Below are positions 1-6,595 of a DNA stretch of 10,822 bases, in pieces. Both the position numbers and the translations under genes were made by a program. The stretch comes from Deltaproteobacteria bacterium. GTDB lineage: Bacteria > Desulfobacterota > UBA8473. The first letter of the stretch is position 1. Every line of letters begins with the position of its first letter. The notes beneath the pieces are model-generated. The model searched no databases, was not told where the DNA came from, and was given only the letters and a program-made list of their open reading frames with translations. The stretch is taken from contig JAUXHQ010000031.1 of NCBI GenBank assembly GCA_030621455.1, forward strand, positions 1-10,822. The letters are read 5' to 3'.

Positions 1-137
1 GCTCCCACTATGACTATTGCACAAGGGTCCGGACTACCGCAGATTAGACAGCACTCAGAAGGGATTTTTAAATCAGGCGCTGTGGTTGTGGCCATGGCCA
101 GGTCATCGATATTTTGGTAGTTGCCGGTCTTTTCCAT
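1..137 (-). CDS. Unrecognised Cys-rich protein, N-terminal part only
   Basis: I do not recognise this protein. The frame opens with ATG at 137 and stays open for 45 codons to the window edge, so only the N-terminus is present. A purine-rich Shine-Dalgarno stretch (GGAAAGGTAG) sits just upstream, which supports the start. The product begins MEKTGNYQNIDDLA and carries four cysteines in CCLICGSPDPC (C29, C30, C33, C38), a spacing that could bind a metal or iron-sulfur cluster, followed by a hydrophobic strand (IVIVG). It is the next gene after the MBL-fold hydrolase, 84 bp away on the same strand, so it probably belongs to the same redox operon. No function is proposed. Confidence 0.6.
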   Translation of the reverse strand, partial: MEKTGNYQNIDDLAMATTTAPDLKIPSECCLICGSPDPCAIVIVG

Positions 138-221
138 AAAGCTACCTTTCCACGGGTTTTCTCATTGAGGGCACAACCTGCAACATCCTCTTAAAAACTC
201 AGAGATACTTTATTTATATGG

Positions 222-1064
222 TTATAGTGTTAATTCAGTGGTCTGTGTTAAGGCAAAGCAATCCATGTGATTCTGTTTACTTTCTATTAATTCACGACAT
301 TTTTCAACTATCGCATCCTGACCAGCGTCATTTCGGTCTTGGTTATGGTGAAAGAGCCCCAAGCGTTTCACCCCAGCAGTGAGCGCCAAATTCAGAGCGT
401 CAATGTAAGTGGAATGCCCCCAGGTTCTGGTCACGCGATACTGGTCCGGAGTATACTCCGCATCATGTATGAGCAAGTCCGCCTCCTTTGCAAATTCCGC
501 ATATTCCTCGAAAGCTCGGCCTTCCCTGTGTCTGTACCCAAGTTCATTGTCAGTCAGAAATACAAACGTCTTCCCATCCTCTATTAATTTGTATCCCATC
601 CCCAGATTGGGATGGCTCAGATTGATGGGCAGTATCTCAATGGAGTCGATACGAAAGCTTTTCCGGCAAGCATTATCAGCATAATTGATCTTGGCTCTCA
701 ACTGTTCAAACGGGAAAGGGAAGAAGGGATGACTCATTGTCCTGGATAGGAGTGTTTTTAAATTGCCCTGAGTGCTGGGACATCCCATAATATTAATGGT
801 AGATTTTTGGTTGTATATAGGTTTGAAGAAGGGAAATCCCAGGATATGATCCCAATGAGAATGGGTGAATATCATGTTATACTCAAATCGTTGCTCGGTT
901 AGTAACCTATTCCCCAGCCGCCGAATTCCCGATCCTGCATCCAGGATAATGATCTCGTCGTTCTTGGTCCGTATCTCAATGCATGTAGTATCACCACCGT
1001 ACTTGAGATACTCTTCGCCTGAAACAGGTATTGAGCCTCTCGCGCCATAACATCGAATAATCAT
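222..1064 (-). CDS. MBL-fold metallo-hydrolase
   Basis: This is a cytoplasmic metallo-beta-lactamase-fold hydrolase of 280 residues. The di-metal motif HSHWDH is at residues 68-73. Further likely ligands are H151 in LSHPNLG, D172 in LTDNE, and the histidines at 239-240 in LFHHNQD. The segments HDAEYTP (200-206) and GHSTY (216-220) are typical of the cyclic-nucleotide phosphodiesterase or RNase Z-like branch of the superfamily. There is no signal peptide. The start at 1064 follows an AGGGAG ribosome-binding site. The gene begins 21 bp after the FAD oxidoreductase stop and is probably co-transcribed with it. The substrate is unknown; phosphodiesters are one option by family analogy, and a signalling or housekeeping role within the redox operon is only inferred. 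Confidence 0.88.
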   Translation of the reverse strand: MIIRCYGARGSIPVSGEEYLKYGGDTTCIEIRTKNDEIIILDAGSGIRRLGNRLLTEQRFEYNMIFTHSHWDHILGFPFFKPIYNQKSTINIMGCPSTQGNLKTLLSRTMSHPFFPFPFEQLRAKINYADNACRKSFRIDSIEILPINLSHPNLGMGYKLIEDGKTFVFLTDNELGYRHREGRAFEEYAEFAKEADLLIHDAEYTPDQYRVTRTWGHSTYIDALNLALTAGVKRLGLFHHNQDRNDAGQDAIVEKCRELIESKQNHMDCFALTQTTELTL

Positions 1065-1085
1065 CCATAAGCTCCCTGTCCCTTA

Positions 1086-2276
1086 TCAAGCTTTACCAAG
1101 CCCCTCAGTCACAATCCTGTCCTTTACTTGAGACACATTCCGCTTTTCAGAGATGGCTTTGATTATATCATTGAATCCTGTTGTGTCCCCCAACATTATG
1201 CACCCCACTATCCGATCGTTCTCCATGACTACTTTCTTGTAGATCTTTCCATCGGTGAATACCCGCGATTCGAGTTTGTTTTCGGTGTCGATATCGCCTG
1301 CAGAGACCAGGTCAACCCCCACAACCTTCAAAGTGTTGGCCATGGTGGTTCCTTGATAGGTTAAATCTCCCCCTCCCATATTTGTCCCGGCAATTTTCCC
1401 CTGCTCCATAGCTGCCGGCCAGATTCCGTATGGAACTCCCCTGAATTCGGCCACATCGCCAGCCGCATAGATATGAGGTTGGCTTGTACGCAGGTGTTCG
1501 TCCACTTTGATGCCTTTGTCATGGTCCAAGCCTAAAGGTGTAGCCAGTTCCAGGTTGGGACGGACCCCCGCTGAAATGATAAGCATCTTTGTAGACAAAT
1601 CCTCCCCTCCTTCCAACAAGACACTGCTTACCCGGTCATCTCCGGTGATCTCCTCTGTCTTGGCACCAAGCCTGAAGGAAAACCCTATTTCTTCCAGTAT
1701 ACTCTGAAGCCTCTTGGAGCCCTCCGCATCGAGTTGTCTCGGCAATAGCCTTGGGAAGAACTCCACGACCGTAACCTTTTTCCCCGACTCGGTTAGGGCT
1801 TTTCCTGCTTCAAGACCGAGCAAGCCGCCCCCTATAATAACCACGTCCTTGACACCATTGGCGTGGGCAGAAATATCACGGGCATCCCGGATGTTGCGCA
1901 GAGAAAAGACCCCTTTTTTCCCAGCGCCTTTTATGGGCGGGATGAAGGAATGGCTGCCTGTAGCAACAAGAAGAGAATCATAAGATAGCCTCTGGTTATC
2001 TTCCGTAACAAGGGCCTTTTCCTTCGGTACCACTCCGGAAATACTGGTATTCAATATGAGATTGATATCCCGGTCTTTGTACCACTGTTCCTTTCGGGCC
2101 ACTAGATCCTGTTCCGTTATCTCTCCCGACAGATATTCGTTGAGCCTTATCCTGTAGTAGAAGGGGATATCCTCGTCTGTCACGAGTGTAACATTTCCTT
2201 CTTTGTCCTGTTTGCGGATGTTTTCCGCGGCGGTTGTGCCTGCAACTCCGTTTCCGATAATCAGATAATTCCTCAT
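1086..2276 (-). CDS. FAD/NAD(P)-dependent oxidoreductase, NirB/rubredoxin reductase-like
   Basis: This 396-residue flavoprotein belongs to the pyridine nucleotide-disulfide oxidoreductase superfamily, in the branch with rubredoxin reductase, NADH oxidase and the N-terminal part of NirB. The FAD dinucleotide-binding motif GNGVAG is at residues 8-13. The NAD(P) motif GGGLLG is at 149-154 with an acidic E172 after the next strand, which favours NADH. The second FAD contact AAGD is at 271-274. A small C-terminal domain follows from about residue 310. No CxxxxC redox disulfide is seen, so it should pass electrons through FAD directly to a partner. GGGAGG sits about 8 bases before the ATG. In context it is likely an NADH-linked electron donor or acceptor for the neighbouring ferredoxin, flavodoxin and radical SAM proteins; the true partner is not shown. 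Confidence 0.88.
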   Translation of the reverse strand: MRNYLIIGNGVAGTTAAENIRKQDKEGNVTLVTDEDIPFYYRIRLNEYLSGEITEQDLVARKEQWYKDRDINLILNTSISGVVPKEKALVTEDNQRLSYDSLLVATGSHSFIPPIKGAGKKGVFSLRNIRDARDISAHANGVKDVVIIGGGLLGLEAGKALTESGKKVTVVEFFPRLLPRQLDAEGSKRLQSILEEIGFSFRLGAKTEEITGDDRVSSVLLEGGEDLSTKMLIISAGVRPNLELATPLGLDHDKGIKVDEHLRTSQPHIYAAGDVAEFRGVPYGIWPAAMEQGKIAGTNMGGGDLTYQGTTMANTLKVVGVDLVSAGDIDTENKLESRVFTDGKIYKKVVMENDRIVGCIMLGDTTGFNDIIKAISEKRNVSQVKDRIVTEGLGKA

Positions 2277-2345
2277 GCGGTAACCTCCCTTTTTCCATTA
2301 ATATAATCGGATCACGATCTCTTCGAACGACGTAAGGTTTAACTA

Positions 2346-2369
2346 AGGGACGGGGCCGAAATAACTTCC
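2346..2369. repeat. Left terminal inverted repeat of the MITE-like element
   Basis: This 24-bp arm matches the right arm at 2505-2528 without mismatch. It ends about 70 bp upstream of the FAD oxidoreductase ATG, so that gene keeps its own ribosome-binding site and a short AT-rich leader. Confidence 0.85.
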
Positions 2370-2504
2370 CCATCTATGCATCTCACCTTCAGGCTATCTT
2401 TGCCCGATCTTCAAACACAAAATCCTCGAAATAGGTAAGACTATTCCTGCGGTTTTGTATTTTCAGATCGAACAAATCTAACCTAAATCTGAGCGCCAAC
2501 TTGA

Positions 2505-2528
2505 GGAAGTTATTTCGGCCCCGTCCCT
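2505..2528. repeat. Right terminal inverted repeat of the MITE-like element
   Basis: This 24-bp arm is the exact reverse complement of 2346-2369. Its outer edge overlaps the TAG stop codon (2529-2527 on the minus strand) of the radical SAM gene. Confidence 0.85.
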
Positions 2529-3747
2529 AAATCTCATCTGGGCCAAAGAAACCGGCATAGGTATGACGGATGGTTTTGGTAAGCCCTGCTTCCTTCAGGA
2601 TACGATGTACTGCCTTCATTTCGTCCAACTCGGGCATCATGATCCTGCTTCTATATGCAGGCCTGTATGTTAGGGCAGTGGTCTGGATGGAGGGGTCAAT
2701 ATTACAAAGTTCCCGTCCCATATCACGGATCTCTTCCAGGGAGGTCAAGTCCTTATTGTAGGGAACCCCCACCCCGATAAATACCTTTTCGTGGTAACGG
2801 TGGCAGATGTAGTCTACCGCCTTCCAGGCATTCTCCTTACATCTTTGAGCTACTTCTTTGTCCTGCAATCCGGTTGTTTTCATGAACGTATCCGTATGCA
2901 AGGCTTTAAGGTCTATCCCAATATCGGTCAATCCTGCATCAACAAGCTCATCAACATAGTCCCGGGTAAGCAGAGAACCATTCGTGGAAATGTGAAGGTG
3001 AGCCTCTGGGTTAAGTTTTCTGAGCTCTTCTAACAACTGAACAAGCCAAACCCTGTTGAGGGTAATCTCACCCCCTGAGAGACAAAACCGGCCCAGCTTA
3101 AACTCGTTATCGAAGAATGTCAGGCGCGCTGCTGTCTTACCAGGCGTATTGGGTTTTCCCTGCCCTCTAAAGGTAATCAACCAGTTTTGACATTGCGGGC
3201 ATCTGAAATTACATCCGCAAACAAGACAGGCTATCTCCAGGAAGTAGTTCGTATTGCTTTCTCTAACCTCCCAGGGAGTGCCCACACCTCCAACAGAATG
3301 TGGCGCGACTTGCCCGATAAGTCGGAGAGGGATCCAATCCTGAGGCAAGTCGGTCCTGATCCTCATGCCGTCCTTTACCATCGTAATACAGGATCGTTCT
3401 ATTTCCCCATCGATCACCACGGCACAATTCCAGCAAGCGCCAACGCCACACGGGGCATAGACCTCGGCTCCGTCAGGCAAACAAGTGGCGACCTTGTAGC
3501 CTGTCTCCTCCAAGGCCTCCCTTATACTTATCCTCTCCGGCACCCTTCTCAGTTCTCCGTTAACCTCGATGCCTATATACTTTTCTCTTCCAGCCTTCAC
3601 CAGTTGGATAGCTTCGTTGGGACAGGCCGGAACACAGGCACCGCAGCCAATACAAATCTCTTCCCCTGCTCCGGGGCAGGCAACAATCTCGGAGCAGGAA
3701 CCACAATTCAGGCATCTCTCCTCAATATAACGTGCTTCGTAAGGCAT
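2527..3747 (-). CDS. Radical SAM protein with fused 2[4Fe-4S] and [2Fe-2S] domains
   Basis: This 406-residue protein joins three iron-sulfur modules. Residues 12-24 (CLNCGSC then CP) and 32-42 (CIGCGACVPAC) form a two-cluster ferredoxin; the first site has CX5C instead of the usual CX3C. Residues about 57-120 resemble a beta-grasp [2Fe-2S] ferredoxin, with C100, C105, C108 and C120. The radical SAM core begins at residue 170: CGCNFRCPQC supplies the CX3CX2C site (C179, C183, C186), and GGE is at 225-227. The CNFRCPQCQNW stretch resembles PFL-activating-like and AmmeMemoRadiSam proteins. I chose ATG 3747 because GAGG lies 8 bases upstream; an in-frame TTG at 3804 would add 19 residues but has no ribosome-binding site. 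It follows the flavodoxin-ferredoxin gene by 85 bp, a likely electron donor. The substrate is unknown. Confidence 0.85.
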   Translation of the reverse strand: MPYEARYIEERCLNCGSCSEIVACPGAGEEICIGCGACVPACPNEAIQLVKAGREKYIGIEVNGELRRVPERISIREALEETGYKVATCLPDGAEVYAPCGVGACWNCAVVIDGEIERSCITMVKDGMRIRTDLPQDWIPLRLIGQVAPHSVGGVGTPWEVRESNTNYFLEIACLVCGCNFRCPQCQNWLITFRGQGKPNTPGKTAARLTFFDNEFKLGRFCLSGGEITLNRVWLVQLLEELRKLNPEAHLHISTNGSLLTRDYVDELVDAGLTDIGIDLKALHTDTFMKTTGLQDKEVAQRCKENAWKAVDYICHRYHEKVFIGVGVPYNKDLTSLEEIRDMGRELCNIDPSIQTTALTYRPAYRSRIMMPELDEMKAVHRILKEAGLTKTIRHTYAGFFGPDEI

Positions 3748-3832
3748 GAGGTTATCCTCGATGGATGGAGAGAAAGGACAAATACGTAGACCGGGGGTCG
3801 GCAATGAGTAAGAAGAAAGGTTAAGTATACAC

Positions 3833-4684
3833 TCAAACGAAGATCTGAGTTAACGGCCGTTCCGCATTTTGTTCGGCCCGATCTTTCAACCACCTTTCCA
3901 TTTGAGAGAAATCTGCTTCGATCGCCCCTTCAGGACAAAGGCGAACACAGTTACCGCAGAGGATGCATTCGGGTCCCAGTTGAAGATACGGCTCATAGGT
4001 AATAGCGTGAACCGGGCAGGCATCCACGCAGATACCACACTCTGTGCACAACTCTTTGTGCACCTGCCTGGGAGGCAGCGCCTTTTTAGCCCCTCCTATA
4101 TTTGCCTCCCTCATTACTGCCTGGGCTTCAATGGGCTGGTAGTTGAGGTCTTGAAGGCACAACGGATGAACATGGTTTGCCGAAAGCTTTGCGTTCACCT
4201 TCTCAACCATCTCTTCCACGAGACGTTCATCTCCGGCATCCGGGCGCCCCTCACCGAGTGGGGAGGCAAATTGCCAGGTGAGAGAGTGAAGAGCCGCCAC
4301 CTTAGCCGCACCTGCGACTCTATATCCCCGTTCATCAAGCATTGTCGCCATTTCGTGGAGTGCGACCCCGCTCGTTACCATTCCCCATGTAACAAAGGGG
4401 ACAGCATAACTTCCTTTGGCCCTCGGTAAATTCGAAAGAAGATCTACAACAGGGGGAACCGGATGACAGGCATACACCGGCGACCCTATATAGAGGCAAC
4501 TACCCGGCGCCGGATGGTCCAAGTATACATGGAGATCAGACAGTTCGACCCTGTCAGCCAGGTCAAAGACCATGGGTTTTTCTCCCAAACCCTTCAACGC
4601 TCTTGTTATGACCTGCGCTACACGACGCGTGCTCCCAGCCGGAGAACAGAAGGCAACTATATTTCTTTTCTCAGTGCTTTCCAT
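3833..4684 (-). CDS. Flavodoxin-ferredoxin fusion (EFR1-like)
   Basis: This 283-residue electron carrier has an N-terminal flavodoxin-like domain. The SPAGSTRRVAQ segment (residues 14-24) fits the FMN phosphate loop, and GSPVYACHPVPP (68-79) fits a second flavin-contacting loop. After a linker at about 165-208 comes a bacterial two-[4Fe-4S] ferredoxin with C213, C216, C219, C223 and C240, C243, C246, C250, both in CX2CX2CX3CP form. Family members shuttle single electrons in anaerobes. It is the first gene of the minus-strand redox set. The start at 4684 has only a weak GGAA in front and an A-rich stretch of seven bases. It is probably the electron donor to the downstream radical SAM protein, but this is inferred from gene order. 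Confidence 0.87.
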   Translation of the reverse strand: MESTEKRNIVAFCSPAGSTRRVAQVITRALKGLGEKPMVFDLADRVELSDLHVYLDHPAPGSCLYIGSPVYACHPVPPVVDLLSNLPRAKGSYAVPFVTWGMVTSGVALHEMATMLDERGYRVAGAAKVAALHSLTWQFASPLGEGRPDAGDERLVEEMVEKVNAKLSANHVHPLCLQDLNYQPIEAQAVMREANIGGAKKALPPRQVHKELCTECGICVDACPVHAITYEPYLQLGPECILCGNCVRLCPEGAIEADFSQMERWLKDRAEQNAERPLTQIFV

Positions 4685-4703
4685 TTTTTTATTCCATACG
4701 TGA

Positions 4704-4721
4704 ATATTGTCTCTTCAATAT
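4704..4721. promoter_or_regulatory. Candidate operator palindrome in the flavodoxin gene leader
   Basis: ATATTG and CAATAT form a perfect 6-bp inverted repeat around TCTCTT, 20-37 bp upstream of the flavodoxin-ferredoxin start codon. The symmetry and position suit a dimeric repressor, but the arms are short and AT-rich, so chance is possible. Confidence 0.3.
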
Positions 4722-4741
4722 GTAAATCTATAGTATCTATC

Positions 4742-4771
4742 CACAAACACAAGGCTTCTTTTGTGTTCGTG
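4742..4771. repeat. Hairpin-forming inverted repeat
   Basis: CACAAACACAA (4742-4752) pairs with TTGTGTTCGTG (4761-4771) with one mismatch around an 8-base loop. It lies 58-87 bp upstream of the flavodoxin-ferredoxin gene. It could be an operator or part of the leader; there is no U-tract, so it is not an obvious terminator. Confidence 0.45.
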
Positions 4772-4838
4772 TCACATCGGCAGTATAGGTACAACCGTGC
4801 TTATGTGTCAATAAAAAAAAACGCAAACTGCGCATCTG

Positions 4839-4909
4839 CTCTCTTAGCGTAATTATTCACTCCCCCGCCCTTTACGAAAGGGGGGAATGAACGGTTACCT
4901 CTCTTAGCG
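4839..4909. repeat. GC-rich hairpin flanked by 11-bp direct repeats
   Basis: CTCTCTTAGCG occurs at 4839-4849 and again at 4899-4909, exactly 60 bp apart. Between them a strong hairpin spans 4856-4891: TTCA, TCCCCC and CTTT pair with AAAG, GGGGGA and TGAA around an ACG loop, with one mismatch and a 3-base bulge. This looks like a REP-like palindrome with a target duplication. Alternatively, the direct repeats may be paired binding sites upstream of fbp. Confidence 0.55.
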
Positions 4910-5105
4910 GTTGCATCCCATTATGTAATATGGTATTTCTAATAAACAAAAAATACACATTTTCAATCCATCTTACCTATTTGACGCCCATCCATGAATA
5001 GGCCTTTTAGAAAATGGGTACTAACAATTAAGTATCGAGGCATTTGTCTAAGGATCGTAGAGTAAAGGGCCATTTCCGGATGGGAATCATCTTCGGAGGC
5101 AAAAA

Positions 5106-6113
5106 ATGAGTAGGTCCGGAATAACAGTAACAGAACACTTGTTGAGACAACAGAGACTGCATCCCTTGGCTAGTGGGGCCTTTACCGTCCTTCTTTCGGA
5201 ATTGATCGTGGCCGCAAAAATTATTTCAAAAGAAGTACGAAAGTCTGGTTTGACTGATATTTTGGGGCTTACCGGGGACATCAATGTGCAGGGGGAAGCG
5301 GTGAAAAAGCTGGATCAATTTGCGCATGCCGTGATTGTCGAACGGATGTCTCATTTAGGCCAGTTGTGTGCTATGGTATCTGAAGAAAGTGCTGATATCA
5401 TTGAAATCCCGGTCAAGTATAAAAGGGGGGGCTATGTCCTGGTCTTTGATCCGTTAGACGGTTCATCGAATATTGACGCAAACGTAAACATAGGCACGAT
5501 ATTTTCCATACTTAAGAAGGTCAGTCCGGGCGAGCAGGTTGTCAGCGCCGACGTGCTTCAGCCAGGATACAATCAGGTGGCGGCAGGCTATTTCCTCTAT
5601 GGCACGAGTACCATGATGGTCTACACCACGGGAGGCGGCCTCAACGGATTTACCCTTTACCCGGCAATCGGTGAATTTCTGCTTTCCCACGAAAACATCA
5701 CCATACCTGAAAAGGGGAAGATCTTCAGCGTAAACATGGGTTATGCCAATTACTGGGACGAAAATGTCACAGCGGTGATGGATCATTTTACACAAGCCGA
5801 CCCCGAAAAGGGGTTACCCTACTCCCTTAGATATATCGGTTCGCTTGTGGCGGATTTTCATCGCACCCTGCTTTACGGAGGTATCTTTATGTATCCCCCT
5901 GACAAAAAGGACCCCAAGAAACCCCGCGGCAAACTAAGGCTGACGTGTGAGTGTGCACCTCTGGCCATGTTGGTAAAGGAGGCCGGCGGTTTAGCCACAG
6001 ACGGAGAGACTGATATCTTGAATATCGAACCGGAGGAAATCCACCAGCGGGTCCCCATCTACATCGGATCGAGGGAGGATGTGGAAACTGTCATGGGAAT
6101 TTTGAAGGGATAG
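5106..6113 (+). CDS. fbp: Class I fructose-1,6-bisphosphatase
   Basis: This cytoplasmic enzyme hydrolyses fructose 1,6-bisphosphate to fructose 6-phosphate, the irreversible step of gluconeogenesis. At 335 residues it has the normal length of the class I family. Metal-binding residues are visible as EE at 93-94 in VSEES and D115 and D118 in [12 protein letters not shown]. The sugar-phosphate site is intact: RYIGS, FMYP and GKLRL match the arginine, tyrosine and lysine contacts of the well-studied pig enzyme, and the metal-binding Glu of ECAP is present. The position before that Glu is Cys rather than the usual Tyr. GGAGG sits six bases before the ATG. The gene stands alone, divergent from the redox operon, and ends 17 bp before a terminator. 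An anaerobe growing on acids or CO2 would need it for sugar synthesis. Confidence 0.96.
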   Translation: MSRSGITVTEHLLRQQRLHPLASGAFTVLLSELIVAAKIISKEVRKSGLTDILGLTGDINVQGEAVKKLDQFAHAVIVERMSHLGQLCAMVSEESADIIEIPVKYKRGGYVLVFDPLDGSSNIDANVNIGTIFSILKKVSPGEQVVSADVLQPGYNQVAAGYFLYGTSTMMVYTTGGGLNGFTLYPAIGEFLLSHENITIPEKGKIFSVNMGYANYWDENVTAVMDHFTQADPEKGLPYSLRYIGSLVADFHRTLLYGGIFMYPPDKKDPKKPRGKLRLTCECAPLAMLVKEAGGLATDGETDILNIEPEEIHQRVPIYIGSREDVETVMGILKG

Positions 6114-6130
6114 GGGCAGGATACCGAACG

Positions 6131-6149
6131 AAAAAGGCAGGGCCTTTTT
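6131..6149 (+). terminator. Intrinsic terminator for fbp
   Basis: AAAAAGGC pairs perfectly with GCCTTTTT around a three-base AGG loop, starting 17 bp after the fbp stop. In the RNA the U-run forms the 3' side of the stem, as in other A/U-tract terminators. Confidence 0.65.
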
Positions 6150-6162
6150 CAGACCCTGCCTT
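6131..6162 (-). terminator. Intrinsic terminator for the small membrane protein gene
   Basis: Read on the minus strand, a 9-bp perfect stem (AAGGCAGGG with CCCTGCCTT) and an 11-base loop are followed by a run of T. It lies 23 bp after the stop codon of the 42-residue gene. The same bases form a different hairpin on the plus strand. Confidence 0.75.
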
Positions 6163-6185
6163 GGAAGATGGACGAGTTGTCTTTT

Positions 6186-6314
6186 TTATTTGTAAAATTT
6201 GTCGTTACTTGCCACGACTTGTTTTCTTGTGATTACCCCTATTCCACCAAGATACCACGCGACGGCAAATGCAGCGCCTAACCCTAAAATAACTATAATT
6301 GTATTTATTTCCAT
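6186..6314 (-). CDS. Small single-span membrane protein, 42 residues
   Basis: I do not recognise this gene, but it looks real. The ATG at 6314 is preceded by AGGGGGG with about nine bases of spacing, one of the strongest ribosome-binding sites in the window. The frame ends with TAA at 6186, and a good rho-independent terminator follows 23 bp later on the same strand. The product begins MEINTIIVILGLGAAFAVAW. It has one hydrophobic, Gly/Ala-rich helix (about residues 5-29) that ends in a basic TRKQ stretch, followed by a short polar tail ending NDKFYK. The positive-inside rule suggests an external N-terminus and a cytoplasmic tail. It is monocistronic and converges on fbp. Small proteins of this type often support a larger membrane complex, but no partner can be named here. 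Confidence 0.78.
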   Translation of the reverse strand: MEINTIIVILGLGAAFAVAWYLGGIGVITRKQVVASNDKFYK

Positions 6315-6436
6315 TATAATAACCCCCCTTTCAACCGGTTAGCACGGTCTCTTTTGCTCATGCGCTCTAATCGGAATCCATACGTCGATTGCTCATCAAT
6401 TGATTAATTAACTTGTTGCAATACGCGTGCCAAAGT

Positions 6437-6487
6437 TTCTTCATACCCGATCGCCCCATCTACAAGGGGTTTTACGCGATTGAAGAA
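6437..6487. repeat. Long imperfect hairpin
   Basis: TTCTTCA (6437-6443), ATCGC (6450-6454) and CCC pair in order with GGG, GCGAT (6476-6480) and TGAAGAA (6481-6487). The stem is interrupted by a six-base bulge on each side. It could be a folded 5' leader for the small membrane protein gene, or the trace of an older palindromic insertion. Confidence 0.4.
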
Positions 6488-6595
6488 GACAGGTTTTTAA
6501 TTTGTGTCGGGATATTGGGACGTTTTTGCAAGGTTTGTCCCTCCATTTTTCAAAGCAGATTAACAGGGAGGGGGCGTTACAGAGTTGCCGGATAA

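Larger units (their letters stand above)
2346..2528. mobile_element. Palindromic MITE-like element with 24-bp terminal inverted repeats
   Basis: Perfect 24-bp inverted repeats lie at 2346-2369 and 2505-2528; they start AGGGACGGGGCC and end ATAACTTCC. The interior is also an imperfect palindrome. CGATCTTCAAACACAAAATCC near 2406 mirrors GGTTTTGTATTTTCAGATCG near 2450-2470, and AATAG/CTATT around 2430-2440 close the centre, so the whole 183 bp can fold as one long hairpin. A TAA triplet sits on each side of the GGGAC...GTCCC core, consistent with a 2-3 bp target duplication. There is no coding capacity, so any movement would need a transposase in trans. The element lies between the radical SAM and FAD oxidoreductase genes and ends on the radical SAM stop codon. 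Confidence 0.75.
4685..5105. other. Divergent intergenic region between the redox operon and fbp
   Basis: These 421 bp hold no credible gene on either strand. They separate two divergently transcribed units, so both promoters should lie here. Visible structure includes an ATATTG/CAATAT palindrome (4704-4721), a hairpin at 4742-4771, an A9 run near 4812, a GC-rich hairpin at 4856-4891 and two 11-bp direct repeats. For fbp a weak candidate -35 TTGACG (4981-4986) lies about 17-18 bases before a poor TTTTAG. I see no convincing -10 for either gene. Confidence 0.6.

Noticed and set aside
3187..3789. A 200-codon open frame on the plus strand opposite the radical SAM gene
   Set aside because: It lies wholly within the antisense of a well-supported gene, shows no recognisable domain and has no ribosome-binding site; it is a by-product of codon use in the real gene.
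3748..3804. A longer N-terminus for the radical SAM protein starting at TTG 3804
   Set aside because: There is no ribosome-binding site before the TTG, while the internal ATG at 3747 has GAGG at good spacing and directly precedes the first cluster motif.
3869..4429. A 186-codon plus-strand frame opposite the flavodoxin-ferredoxin gene
   Set aside because: The opposite strand has clear flavodoxin and ferredoxin motifs, while this translation has none.
5951..5971. Loss of a conserved Tyr in the fbp signature (Cys in its place) as a sign of inactivity
   Set aside because: The metal ligands and the sugar-phosphate contacts in the RYIGS, FMYP and GKLRL segments are all intact, so the enzyme should be active.
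6367..6444. A 25-codon minus-strand frame (MKKLWHAYCNKLINQ...) upstream of the small membrane protein gene
   Set aside because: The ribosome-binding site is too distant and the frame covers the AT-rich palindromes that are a better fit for a promoter; it is kept only as a remote possibility.
6413..6595. A 60-codon plus-strand frame starting at TTG
   Set aside because: It has no ribosome-binding site, crosses the strong hairpin at 6437-6487, and its product shows no recognisable character.
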